From the NCBI GenBank assembly GCA_023159155.1, contig JAJNNX010000062.1, positions 124,001-188,000 on the forward strand: 64,000 bases of DNA, written 5' to 3'. Source of the DNA: Ustulina deusta (taxonomy: Eukaryota; Ascomycota; Sordariomycetes; Xylariales; Xylariaceae). The translations under genes were made by a program, and so were the position numbers. The notes beneath the pieces were generated by a model, which was given only the letters and a program-made list of their open reading frames with translations, ran no database searches and was not told where the DNA came from. Positions 24,330-36,722 of the stretch are shown here, one piece after another. The first letter of the stretch is position 1, and each line of letters starts with the position of its first letter.

Positions 24330-26517
24330 ATGAACCAACTTCCCAACTCTGAGCAGCTGGTGATTGAACGCTTGCGAGCTCAGCTCAAAAGTAAGGAGGA
24401 AGACCTCGAGGTAGCGAGACAAAAGATCTTCCAATTACAGAGTTCAGCCCGCCAGCCACAATTAACCCATTCTTCAAGTCCAAGTATAGCAAAGCGTTAT
24501 ACTGATGCACATGGTGACATTCAATTGTCTGCTGTGCCTGTAAGCCAAAAAGTCGTCTCGTCAGGGAACACTGGCGGAAGGTCACATAATCGTCATCATG
24601 TCGACCCGCGAACCTCAGTAAGACTCCCTTATGTATCTCCGAGTGTGATATCCTTTAGACTTAGCCGCCGATACTGACAAGTAGTAGCATCAGTACCAAG
24701 CTGGCGATGAACCTCACCCTCACGCTGTAAAACGACCGCGCACCATGTCCCAGCAGACTCCCTCATCACAAAAGATGGATCGCACTCCCTCAAATTTGTC
24801 CACTAGGTCTGCTGGGCCCTTTACCGGTAGTACACCTGTATCACCGCTCCCGACATTCCAGGCGACCGGCCTTCAAGCAAAACACCTAGAGCAAGGCAAC
24901 TATCTGATTCACGGTGGCCTAATGGCCTCGCAGTCCTTCGCCAACCTGATGCAACAGATCCCGGGGGACAACCAACAACAACAGCACCAGCAGTATCAGC
25001 AGCACGGAATAGCCACCCTCGCAGAGATGGGAACTCTCCCTACAGGCGTTTTAGTTGACCCTGCTGTCTGGTTGGCAGCACATGAAGACCCTTCGTCTGA
25101 TTTTGTGATTCCCTTCTCTAGCACATCTCACCAAGGCGACATGGATGTCTCCAACCCAAATATGAGTGTCTGCGGTTCGATGACATCTGGCCCTACGTAT
25201 GATAACACCGCTCCCATGACGCGACAGAACAGTCAATTCGATAACCACTCTGTTGTGGGAGGGGTACGTATGATTAACATGGGCTCTCAGATGTCGCATG
25301 GCCAGGATACGTACTTCCCTGAGCATTCGCAGCAGACTGTCGAGTACAGCGATGCATCGTCGTTTCTAGGAAAGCCGTCTCCTTGTGAAGATGCCCTTTT
25401 CGCCGTTGGTTCGAGCTTGGCGCCACTTGCGGGACACCACTACGCACCGACGACACCGAATGATGGATTATTAGTATCGCCAGACATGGAACGATCGCTC
25501 TCGAACATGAGCACCGCTAGCGCCAAGTCGACGTCCTCGTCCCTCAGCGCTCGCGCCAAGGATACTTTGAAGCAGCAGAACCACCGCGCCCAAAATGCAC
25601 CCCTCAAGCCAAAACCGTCGATCGATGAGGACAAGACCGAGCCACCCTCGGATGAGAAGAACGATGGTAAGGCCGTCATCACTAAAACGAAATATGTTCG
25701 GCCGAGGCAACCTAAAGTATTTTGTGAACTGTGCGACGAGCATAGGGAAGGATTTCGCGGCGAACATGAACTGCGGCGCCATAAAGACGCTAAACATCAA
25801 ACCCTTGTTAAGAAATTCATCTGCGTTGACCCCCAAGAGCTTGGTCTACCTGTGAATGTTCAGGTTGTAAATCCCCTGTCCAAATGCAAGGCCTGTAAGG
25901 CGCAGAAGAAATACGGGGCATACTACAACGCAGCGGCACACCTCAGACGTACGCACTTCAAAGAGAAGCCATCCCGAAACAAGAACAGGAATTCGGGTGC
26001 AAATGGCGGCGACGACGACAAGCGCGGCGGCAAGGGTGGCGGCGACTGGCCTTCTATGCACGAGCTGAAGAACTGGATGCGGGAGACGTGGGTGCGGCAA
26101 GACGAGCAGCGGCCCAAGGAAGATGACGATGCCGACGAGGAGATTGACAATGTTCAGCCCTTCTTCGGCGATGCCGAAGTGAGCTCCGGCATCACCGGAA
26201 GCTCTTCTTCGAGCTTTGGTTCTCCCGGCATGACCAGCGTTGATTACAACTTCCCAAATCCATTGACGATCAACACAATCAACGCGGACATGACATATAT
26301 GAGTATGATGCCCCTCTCCTCGGCGGATTTCACCTTCAACGGCTCTACAAATATGCCTCTCGCTGTCAACACCGACGTGACGGCATATTCAACAGTGGAT
26401 CACATGAATCCGTTAAGCTCAACCATGTCTTCATCCGCAACAGTGACACCCATGACCGTCTTCAACGATACGCAACAACACCACTTTGACCATGTCAGCT
26501 ATCAGTATATTGCCTAG
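24330..26517 (+). CDS. C2H2-type zinc-finger protein with N-terminal coiled coil
   Basis: Two exons, 24330-24617 and 24688-26517, with a 70-nt intron (donor GTAAGA, branch TACTGAC, acceptor TAG). The product is 705 residues. Residues about 5-40 form a Leu-spaced coiled coil (IERLRAQLKSKEEDLEVARQ), suggesting dimerisation. A Gln/Ser-rich region follows. Two finger-like units lie in the last third: CELCDEHREGFRGEHELRRH with a following KH, then KCKACKAQKKYGAYYNAAAHLRRTHF. The second is an atypical finger with wide spacing. The C-terminus is Ser/Thr/Asn-rich with Asp-rich patches, as in transcriptional activators. I recognise the paired arrangement from uncharacterised Pezizomycotina proteins but cannot name an orthologue. 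A transcription-factor role is inferred. Confidence 0.85.
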
Positions 26518-28402
26518 TTACCCGCGATGAACATGTCATATAATGAAGACAAGATTGCGCCACTATTGGAAGAAGATAAAGACAAGACAAAAAGAGAAAG
26601 ACGGAAAGAGAAAAACACTTTTTTTTAAAGCCCTTTTCGATGGGCTCTCCCACGCGTATGATAGAGCTTATTCTGGGAACCTCACGACGAGCAATGACGA
26701 CACATTTTGTACTATGGGCTGACGTGGACTCTCTCCATGTCCACCATACCCTGCTCTCGCTTTCCTGCTTGATGCATTTTTCGCTGCTATTATGATTGCT
26801 ATTTTGTTAAACAGCTTTATTCGCTCATAATTTCGCATTTCTGGGCATGTCATCAAAGTTATTTATTAATTGGGTCACAATCAAACCTGACCCAACTTGA
26901 AAAAGAAAAAAAAGAAAAAAAAAAGCCGAGCAGGTTGGATTGTGAGGTTACGTTCTGACTGCCTACCAACAAGCCTCCCGGCCTAGCAGGGCCTGGCGTC
27001 CCGTTCCAACAAGGCTCCAAGCAAGCTGGCATTCTCAATCTGTACAAATTCGAACGTTCTATGCGCCTTTAGGACGCAGCTATACATCTACGCCCTTATC
27101 CTACAGATTATTCGGTGGATACGTATTCCCTCGCGGGGCAACGAAAGGATTAGGCTGGCGGAAAATGGGATTGATTTTTTTTCTTTTCTTTCCTAATTTC
27201 ATGACGAGGTATCTCTGTGAGCTCGTTTGAAGATGGGAAGAACGGCGTCATATTAAGGGAAATAATTCATGGGCGGGCGTTTTTTCTTTTTCTTTTTTTG
27301 TTGGTGGTGATGGGTGATAAGGACATGTAGACTGGGTTGGGTTTGCTTCAGAAGCGTGGAGTTACGGTACGGTTAACTGACTGGATAGGGAACAAAAGAC
27401 GGGGACGTGAGGGAAATAGGGGCTGGGGAGATTCTATGGCTGACGAGAGGGTGTCACATATGAGGTATTTGGGCATCTCACGCATTGTTTTTCTAATCGA
27501 CATGATGTGATGAAGGGTGCTGGCGAGGTCTTCCCCCGCCTCGAGATTCCGTTGGATGATAATATAGAGTGGAAACCTTCCCGTCTTCTAGAAAGGGAGT
27601 AGTTGGCTGCCCGTTCGTTAGAGTAGGGCAGAGACAGACGTCAATCCAGCTCCAAACAGTATGCTTCTCACCAAATTTAGATATACCAGTGGCCTGCCCC
27701 ATGTATTTATTGTGAATACCTAGCAAGTATTACCACTGCTTGTACAGTCCACCTGCTATCATACTCACGCTTGTTTGACCTCTCAACGAGAGCTCCTCCG
27801 CTCACCTACTTGAATGCCTAGCGTGTCTGAACGAGCGTACTCTCCCCGGGGCGTCAGTTACACGGGACAACGGAAGCAACTAGGTTAAATCCTCGATCAC
27901 TAACCTCCTGCGTGGGAACTAGCCTCCTCTTCCAAGCTCTCATCCTATACATAGTCTCAACGTTGAAAGGAACATAGACCAATACAGTAACACTCTGAAT
28001 CAGTCGTCTCGCCGCTGCCTCCGTCTACTCATCCATTACGGTCCCGGACATGCGGAGATCCTGATTAGACTAACTCAAGGGCCCCATGGAATGAAGGCGA
28101 AATCTTTCTCTCCGTTCGGGGGCGGAGGTTGTAGGCGATCGATTCTACAGAAGGAATCGATCTCCGGGTCCCAGGGAGGCTACATAGCGGGGAGAGCTTG
28201 CATCGTGTAAGCAAAACCCACCCTCTCGTTTTCCATGTCACTTTATTCGCTCTCCAATTAGTGTTTACATATTACTTGACATAGTTCCTGATCTACTTCT
28301 ACATCCAGGCCTCGCAACCGGCTCGCCAACGTCTATGTGTCTTAGCTGGTCGCGAAAGATAATTACAAAGTACAAACATGACATCCTCTCTTCTTCTTCT
28401 TC
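26518..28402. other. Convergent intergenic region
   Basis: This lies between the 3' ends of the C2H2 gene (+) and the polyketide synthase gene (-). T-rich runs occur at 26619-26626 and 27275-27299. No coding signal is seen. Confidence 0.55.
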
Positions 28403-31400
28403 TCACTCGGGAGTCTCGATGTCCATCTCCATTTCGGCGCGGGTGGCCAGAACATGCTCGGCGGAGTCCATGCAGACTATTAGCTTCTTGGTTAGCACGG
28501 GATGAAGATGAGGTGCGATTGGAGGACGGAAATTAAGGAGGCTAGAAAGGGGAAATACCACAGAGGGTTTTGGAAAAAGGAAGAGGGGGGAGGGGAGGGG
28601 AGAACTCACGCTGCAGGATACTGGGCGTGTTGATAATCTTCATGACGGCGAAATCTTTGCCGAGACTCTTGTTGAACCAGTTGCGCACCTCGATGGCCGT
28701 GAGCGAGTCCATGCCGAGATCCATCAGGCTGCTGTGCATATCGATCGAGACATGGTCGGGGAATTGCATGAGGGCCCGCAGCTTCTGCGCCAGCGCGACG
28801 CTGATGGCGTCCGCCACGGCCTCCTTCTGCGACAGGCCTGCGAGCTCCTCCCGGAGACTCTGCTGCTGCTGCTGCTTCTGCTGCGTCTGCGCCTCGGCCG
28901 CGCCGACGTCCGCCTCGGAGCGCTTCGCGAAGTGCCCAAAGCGCAGGTCGTCGTGCCAGTGCAGGTGCTGCGGGGAGCCCCGGCGGAACCGCCGCAGGCC
29001 GGTGGTGATGTCGAAGGGGCTCGGGCGCTTCTTGGACGCCGCCGCCGTGGGCCGGCCCGCCACGATGGCCTCGAGAAACATGTGATGCAGGTTGTGCTCC
29101 GAGATGGGCGGGTACCCTTCCCGCTCGAGCCCGGCGTACAGATGCGTCTTCTCGCGCTGCAGGAACCCGAGGCCGTAGATGACGCCGATGTTGAGCGCGG
29201 CGGCGGCGAGCCCGCGCTTGCGGCGGTGCGCGGCCAGGCCGTTCATGTACATGTTGGCGGCCGCGTAGTTGGACTGCCCCGCGTGGCCGCCGATGGCCGC
29301 GAAGGACGAAGTCATGATGAAGAAGTCGAGCCCCGGCTCCGCGAACACGCTGTCCAGGTTCGCCGAGCCGACCGTCTTCGGCCGCAGGACGCGGTCCCAC
29401 GTCTCGATGGTCATCTGCGCGAACACGCGGTCGTCCAGCACCATGGCGCCGTTCACGACGCCGCCGGCCGGCGGCATGGTCTCCGCGGTCCTTTCCTTAA
29501 GCGCTCGGAGGCTTTCCAGGTCCGTCACGTCGGCCCTCTCGATGCGGATGTCGGCGGCGTAGGCGCCGTTGAGCTCGGTCACCCAGTTCGCCGAACGACC
29601 CGGGTTCCGGCTGGCGAGAACAATGTTCCGCGCCCCGCGCTCGAGCAAGAGGCAGCAGAGGCTGTGGCCGAAGTCGCGGGTCATGCCGAATAGATAGTAC
29701 GTCTTGTTAGGGAAGACCAGCGGTTCGTCGATGGTGTGGCCGATCCCTTGGAGAGCGTCGCTGTCTCGAGTCCAGTCGACGATTTGGAACGACTGCATGC
29801 TCGTCGAGAGCGACGGCAACTCGCTCAGTGACACCGTGGAGATGGATTCGAATCCCTCGGAACCCTCCGGTGTTCGTCGCACGACCGACTTCATCGCCAT
29901 CTCCCAGACCGAGTCGGCCACCGGGCGGCTGTCCTTGCGCATGAGCGCTTCCGAGACGAACGTGGCGAAGCCGGCGTACATGGTGCAGCTGCTCGGGATC
30001 GACGCCTTGATTCGCCGAGATAGGTCGTGGCCTTCTGGCAGGAAATTGACAATGGTGGCGCGCTGCGGGAAAGCTTGTCGCACGTCTCTCAGCAGGCTCT
30101 GCGGATGCAGACAGACCGACACATGGCGGCCGAGTCTGTCGCACGCCGCCATCTCGGCATATCGTGAATTATCTATTCCGAACAACCCGGTTTTGTTAGC
30201 TGTAGCTGCCCTTCCCGCCGTGTGCGAGGAAAAGGGGACCGACTTACCTTCTTCACCACAACATGTTCCCACGATGACGACTCTGCGGCTTGCGGGTGCT
30301 ATATCCACCAACCGCCGCGCGAACTCTACGTCGGGGTCCACGAGGACGATGGCATCGCCATGCGAGACGAGGGATACACACTTCAGAGCCGCGATGCTTC
30401 GGACGAGGTCATGAAGTACGACCAAGCCCTGGCGTCTGTCTCCTTCCAACGTGATAGTCTGCGAGGGCACACAAGCGATATACGACGAATTCGTGCTCGA
30501 CAAGGCGACCATCCGCTTCCCCGTCGTCCGTTCGCGCCCCACGCACACGTACCCGGATATGTCGTCGTGCAGCGCGAACGGCAGCGCCGAACTGTAGTCC
30601 ACCTGGATCGCCACCTTGCCTGGCTGGACTTGCTCGCGGGGATTCTGCTCGCCGTGCTGGAGTGCGAAGCGGACGGTGGCGTCCGAGAGCACTTCCGGGA
30701 CAAGCTCGACGCATTGCACGATCGTGTTCACGGGCGTCGCGACGACGCGGTGCAAAGCGTTGACCCTGTCGTTGGCGCGTTTCCACGGCATTACGCGAGG
30801 GATGAGGCGTCGTCCGTTTTCCATGTGGATCTCGGGTTCCAGAGTCCACATGGACTTGTTGCTATCGTTGTTGGCATCCTTGTTGGCGAAGACCAGCTGG
30901 TAAAAGGCCGAGGCGATCCTGTCCGTCGGAGATTCGGCGTCGTCCGGGTCGAGGTCGAGCACTTGCAGCTTCAGAGTAGGCACCTCGGCCGCGATGGTCC
31001 GCAGGAACCCGAAGCTGGCTGCGTGTTCCGGGTTGCCGCTGCGCGCATCGCATGTCACCCACAGTACCGTGAGGGCGGGCCGGAGTAGAGTGTGCAGTTG
31101 GTTGAGTCTGTGTTGCGTCATGTTCGACATGACGGGCTCGTCGAGGTCGGCTAACACGATGACGGCGGTGCAGCTCTCCAGCTCCTGCGTCGTCGCGTCG
31201 TCGAGTGAGCGAGACGCCGCATCGCCGCAGTAGGGGGAAATCCGGGCCTGCAGACTGGCTGCTAGCTGATCGTCGCCTTTCCCGGCGACGCCTCGGACAA
31301 AGAGCAGGTTATCGGTGATGGTGGTGCTGCCCTTGAGGAGAGGCGGGGTTCGGAACGACTTGTGTTCGCCGAACTGGCGCACCAGGATGTAGCCGGCTTG

Positions 31401-34400
31401 GTGGAAGTAGTCGGAGTTCCGAGCTTGTCGAGTAAAGCCATAAGCGCCGAGGACATCCGGCCATCGTGGCGGCGTCGGAGGACGGTCGAGGTTGTCGTCG
31501 GAATGCGTTCTCGACTGGGCGTCGAGAATGGCGGTGTTCGGGTTTATCAGGATCAGGAACCCTCCGTGTTTCATGGCGCTGCTTATATTCATCAGAGCCT
31601 TACTCGTGTCATCGTTCCCCAACAGCGTGGTTGGGAGGATCACGAGATCCAATGAGGTGTCGGGCCCGATCTGATCCCGTGGCTCTCCCGTGAGATCGAT
31701 CTCCAGCTCCTGGATCCCCTCGGCGGGCTGGGTTACTGCGTCTTGGCTTCCAGAGGATGGGCTTGCTTGGCTTACGCCGACAGTGAAAGACTGAAAGGAA
31801 TCTCCGACGGCATCGAGTATGAGCCGAGTCAGTCTGAGTTGCGTTGTGGGCAAGTATAGAATGTTCATCCATGGATATCGATGGGCGATCTGCTTCACAA
31901 TGCGACCGACGTGGTTTCGGAACGTAGAAACTTGGCGGGCCTCTTCCACAATAGACGGCAGCGCTTCGGATAGTCGGGCTGGATCTCGTTGGCCGGCACT
32001 CTTGACAGAAGCCAGGTAATCGGCGTGATGCGAGTTGCGAATCATGATATCAATACTCTCCTGGGTTTCGGTCGATGATCCCTTCTTTGTCGCACCGGGA
32101 CTATCCTCCACAGCATGCTTGTCAAGAAAGAAAGAAGCGATTCTGCGACACTGCTCGGCCAAGAGGATGCCATCCTCATCTGAAACGACATCGTCAACCT
32201 GAACAACTTCGTCGGTTGGATCAACGTCCGTCACGGTATGAAGGTATAGTTCCAAGTCGTCCTTCGGGCTGGTGTTGGCCAAGGCGCGAACGACAAGGTC
32301 TTCGATATGGATCTCCGCATGCCCCGCCTCATTGAAGATGGCACTATCAACGGCAATTGAGGCGCGGGATGCTTCGGTCGGTGGTATACAACGAACCATG
32401 TGTGTGTCAACCGTCAGCGTACCGTTCGGGTCGGCCTTCGTGTTCCCCTCCAATACGGCGAGGTTGAATTTGATTCGGTGAATTCCTGTCGGCAAGAAAG
32501 ACGTCCAGAGTGACCTATTACAGAGTTTGTCAACACGATTGTACTCTCCATGAGAATAGATTATGCTATGTATTTAACTTACCCGTCACCCGGGGAGGCA
32601 TAGGTCAAAAACGCGGACTGAAAACAAGCGTCGAGCGTTGCTGGGCTGATTCCCAGCTTGGTAGTTTCATCGGGGTGAAAACGGTCAAGGGTCGCACAGC
32701 AGTGTCTATAACGACGCTGAATTGTAGTCAGGGCCCTGAAAGGGCCGGTATATAGTAGGCCAATCCCATTCATCATCTCGTAAAACGCTTCAGGGTCAGC
32801 AGCCGATGTCTCAGACAGAGACGGTTGCCTAGGTGGTAAGATGCCCAAAGACGGCTCGCCTAAAACAATGTGCAACGATCCGGTGGCGTCGTTCTTCATC
32901 TTGGTTGTGCCATCGCCGGGGCATGAATACAGAGCAAAGGTACCGTCAATGGTTAAGCCATCCTTGTCGCCTGCCGTCATATTGAGGGTAAAGAGGGTTT
33001 CGACGCCAGCAGAGTTTCGATCGATGGCGATGCCACTAAGAATCTCGATATCTCGGAGTTCAACCAACGATGCCGGTCGACCAGCGAGGAAGTATCGTGC
33101 CGCATCAAGTGCCATGATACAATAGGCTGAGGCGGGCAACAATGCCTGGCCTTGGAAAAGGTGGTGCTCTAGCCACGGGATCTTCTCGATCTTCAAGATG
33201 TTCCGCCATTTCATCTCATACGTGTTATCCTCCCGACTCCGAACCCCTAGAAGCTCATGGGGCGCTTCGGTTCTGAAGTGATATTGACGGCAGATGCGCG
33301 ACTCTCGCCAGTAGCCGACAGAGTGGTCGAAAGGATAGGGCGGAACGTCGCTTAGTCGTGAGTGAATCAGACCCGGTACGGGGGACTGTTCGATGTAGCC
33401 ACGCAAGTCAATCTTTGAAGGTCCAAAATTCGACCAGATGACCTCCAGGAAGTTCGAAACAGAGAGGCCACTGTCTTTCGCTCTGTGCAAGGGACAGGTG
33501 TACAGGATATTACGGCCGAGAGACTTGGCAGTCTCCGAGACATAAGTCTGGAGTGCTGGGTGTGGACCGATTTCTATAGCACAGTCGAAGAATTCACCAC
33601 CAAATTGAGACAGGGCATATTCCACGGCCTGGGCGAATTCTACTTGGTTGACCATGTTGTCTACCCAGTACTTGCAATTCAAATCGCCCGCTCCAGTCCG
33701 AGGACGGCCCTTCACACTCGAGATCCAGATGGTCCCATTCTCTTGTGGAATCGGCGAGATTGTCAAATCCTGCATCGCTGTTTCATAACTCTCGCCGGGC
33801 GTTTCCATGTGGTGCGAATGATAAGCCGTGTCAACTCGCAATGTTCGCGAGGCCTTCCCGCTATCTTGCAGCTGCTTATTAGCTAGGTGGATGGAATCAA
33901 GATCACCTGAGAGCGTCACGTTGCCCGGACTATTGCTCGCTGCAACACACAGGCGGCCGGCAAATGAAGGATCACGACAAAGGCTTACAGCTTCACTTTC
34001 CGATATGCGAGCCACCAACATGCCACCCTTTTGGCCATCAGGGCCACGAGCACAATCTGTGACCACGCCGCGGTAATAAGCGACCATGATGGCATCTTTC
34101 GCGGAAAGCCTACCGGCAGCGTACGCAGCAGCAATCTCTCCCGACGAGTGTCCGATCACAGTGTGGAAGTCGATACCAATGCTTCGCATGAAGTCGACCA
34201 ACGCAATCTGCAAAGCCGTGCAAACGGGCTGTCCCACCTGTGGTTCGTGAACGCGTGATAGGTCTTCGCTGGCCATGATCTGCTCCTCCAAAGTCCATGC
34301 GCATGGAGGATTGCACGACTTGAGAACACCATCGAGCTTGCGAATGGTGTTACGGTAGACGCTGTTCTGCTGCAAAAGAGACATGGACATGGTTGCCCAT

Positions 34401-36217
34401 TGTGCAGCTTGACCCGTGAATATTCCCAAGATTCGAAGCGGCGACTCCGAGACCTTAGATCGGCTGACGCGCTCGGCGGGAATTGTCAACTCGTTCAAGA
34501 GGAGGAGAGAGTCCAAGGCGCCCACGGCCTCGGATGTTGTAGCCGCGGAGAACGCGACTTGGTACGGGAGACTAGTGCGGCGTGAGTGTTGATGCCAGGA
34601 CAATTCGTGGATGTTGACTTCGTTCTCAGATAGATATGTTCGATAGGATTGAACAACGTCTCGCAAGGATTTATGAGAGGCGGCGGAGACGACCAGGGGC
34701 AGATAAAAGGGGATGGCGCTGGCCGTTGATGCCGAGGCGGGATGGGCATTCGGATGTGGCTGTGATGCCAAGACTCCGGTGGCTTGCTCGGAGTGGCCAA
34801 TTGTTGGACGGGACTCGGGCCCGGACCGTGTGGCTAAGGTGGCGTTGTGAACCTCCGGGGTGTAGGATTCGATGATGGCGTGTGCATTAGCACCTCCAAA
34901 GCCGAATGAATTGACGCTGGCTCTGCGCGGCTGTCCTGGAGGGGGATCCGGCCAGGGCATCAAGACGGTGGGGATCTGAAGATGGGTATAAAACGGCTGC
35001 ACCTCCGGATTGAGATTCTCGAAATGTAGGTTCGGTGGGACAAGGCCATGCTTCATGCTCCAGACCGTCTTGAGCACGCCCGCGAGACCAGCGGAGGCCT
35101 CCGTATGCCCGATCACCGTCTTGATAGAACCGACCAGCATCTTCTTATCCGAGGCAGACGACGATTGCAGATCGTCCTGGCCGGGATTGGACTTGCCGAA
35201 GAAAGCCTCGTGGATTGCGGCAGCTTCCTGAGGATCACCAGCTGCGGTGCCTGTGCCATGCGCCTCGAAGTACTGGCATCGGTCGGCGGGATTTGCAGGA
35301 TCGAGACCAGCCTTGTGATAGGTGTTGCGAATGAGTGCTGCTTGAGCCGTCGGGTTCGGGATGGTGATGCCGCCGGTCCTGCCATCTGCATTGGCGCCAA
35401 CCGCGCGAATAATACCTTCAATCTTATCGCCATCTGCGAGAGCACGAGAGAGCGGCTTGATAAGCAAAGCCGCGAAGCCTTCGCCGCGGGCGTAGCCATC
35501 TGCTCTGGTATCCCACATGTGGCATTTCCCCGACGGGCTTAGCATGTGCAGAGCAGACTCGACGATGAATTGTTCTGGTGTGAGCATCAAGTTAGCACCC
35601 GCCACACATGCCATCGTACAGTCACCCGCGCGCAGGCTCAGCACAGCCTCATACAGCGCGATGAGACTGGAGCTGCACGCCGTGTCAATGGTCATAGAAG
35701 GGCCCTGGAAGTTGAAGAAGTAAGAGATCCGGTTAGAGAGGATCGCTCGCGAGTTCCCTGTTGAGAAATATTGTGAGGTTGAGAGTTCGTCTCGCGACGA
35801 GAGCATCTCGTAGTCTTGTGCCATGCACCCTGCAAAGACGCCAACAGGCTTGCCACTATACCGGGCAATGGGGAAACCAGCAGATTGCATGGCCTCGAAG
35901 ACAACCTCGAGCAAGAGACGTTGCTGCGGATCCATGGCTTCAGCTTCCTTGGGAGTTATATTAAAGAAACCTGGATCAAAAAGGCGACAATCTTCGTTCA
36001 GCCAATACGCCTTGACGCAATTCGTCGTGCCGTGGTACTCGCCATCTTTGTGGTAGAAGCCCTTGGCGCTGAATTTCTCCGGAGGAACTTGGCGTGATAG
36101 GTCGACAGGCTTGCATAGAAGATCCCAGAGTTTCGAGGGAGAGGTTGCATCGCCGGCGAACCGACAACTGGTTCCGACGATGGCGATTGGCTCCGAATGG
36201 TCTACTATATACGCCAT
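28403..36217 (-). CDS. Reducing iterative type I polyketide synthase (KS-AT-DH-psiMT-KR-ACP, no ER)
   Basis: Four exons: 36217-32583, 32514-30248, 30172-28610 and 28476-28403. The introns are 68, 75 and 133 nt, each with consensus donor, CTAAC-like or AT-rich branch, and AG. The product is 2512 residues. KS: Cys181 (DTACSSSL), His320 (EAHGTGT), His371 (IGHTE). AT: GHSSG with Ser691. DH: His1019 (HLFQGQALLP) and Asp1196 (DACFQ). The methyltransferase region keeps VGRIVKQIAHRYP but its SAM motif is lost (about 1429-1441). No enoylreductase is present. KR (about 2125-2305) keeps Ser2256/2257 and Tyr2270. ACP: Ser2457 (GMDSL), preceded by a poly-Gln linker. No thioesterase, condensation or reductase domain follows. 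The ATG at 36217 opens with MAYIVDHSEPIAIVG, the normal KS start. It probably makes a partly reduced, unmethylated chain released or processed by another enzyme. The product is unknown. Confidence 0.95.
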
Positions 36218-36412
36218 TCTGAGGGAGGAAAACGGGGGGGGAATTAGAGGGTTGGATGTTGCACACCGGATTTTCAAAGGCAAATTGCCGCTGAAATTGC
36301 AGTGATGTGCGCAGTAAAAGTAGATAGAATATTAAGAGGACTAGAAAAAAAATTTGTTCAGGTTGGCAGACAAAATTTTTTTTCGTGGGCTTGAAAGCGT
36401 GGGTCTAGGTAT

Positions 36413-36492
36413 AGTGAATGCAGGGAGAGTGAATGCGGGTGTATGGAACGCCGGCAAGGTGGACGATAGTGAATGGCCTGCTGAAGTGAATG
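36413..36492. promoter_or_regulatory. Four copies of AGTGAATG in the PKS promoter
   Basis: Identical octamers lie at 36413-36420, 36428-36435, 36468-36475 and 36485-36492 (CATTCACT in the sense of the gene). They sit 196 to 275 nt upstream of the PKS start codon. Four identical 8-mers in 80 bp are unlikely by chance, so they are candidate binding sites. The binding protein is not known; the adjacent Zn2Cys6 regulator is one candidate. Confidence 0.5.
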
Positions 36493-36611
36493 GGGTGCTG
36501 TACTTAGGTAATTGGAAGAATTATTTGGAAACAATCGGTTGATACAGTGATTATACCTTATGAGATGTCCAAGGTAGGGAATCGATGTCAAGGGGCCATC
36601 TGAGTTAATGT

Positions 36612-36722
36612 TCGGCGCCGAGCTTGTGTTCTATTAGGACTGTTTCAAGAACTCCTTTCGGATTTCGGGTATCTTGTGTTGACAAGACTGGACAGGAGAG
36701 ACTGGCAACGCCGAGCTTGTGT
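36612..36722. promoter_or_regulatory. 14-nt direct repeat and CGG/CCG palindrome in the PKS promoter
   Basis: CGCCGAGCTTGTGT occurs at 36616-36629 and again at 36709-36722. The first copy overlaps the perfect palindrome TCGGCGCCGA (36612-36621), which contains inverted CGG/CCG triplets two bases apart. Zn2Cys6 proteins commonly bind CGG triplets, so these are candidate sites for the adjacent regulator about 400-500 nt upstream of the PKS start. Confidence 0.45.

Noticed and set aside
26629..26646. T-run followed by AGCCC...GGGCT stem, resembling a bacterial terminator
   Set aside because: The order and context do not fit, and fungal polymerase II genes do not use such terminators.
28734..29693. 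319-codon plus-strand open frame opposite the PKS KR-ACP region
   Set aside because: It lies wholly antisense to conserved PKS motifs and has no domain of its own.
30222..31088. 288-codon plus-strand open frame opposite the PKS
   Set aside because: Shadow frame in high-GC coding DNA without recognisable features.
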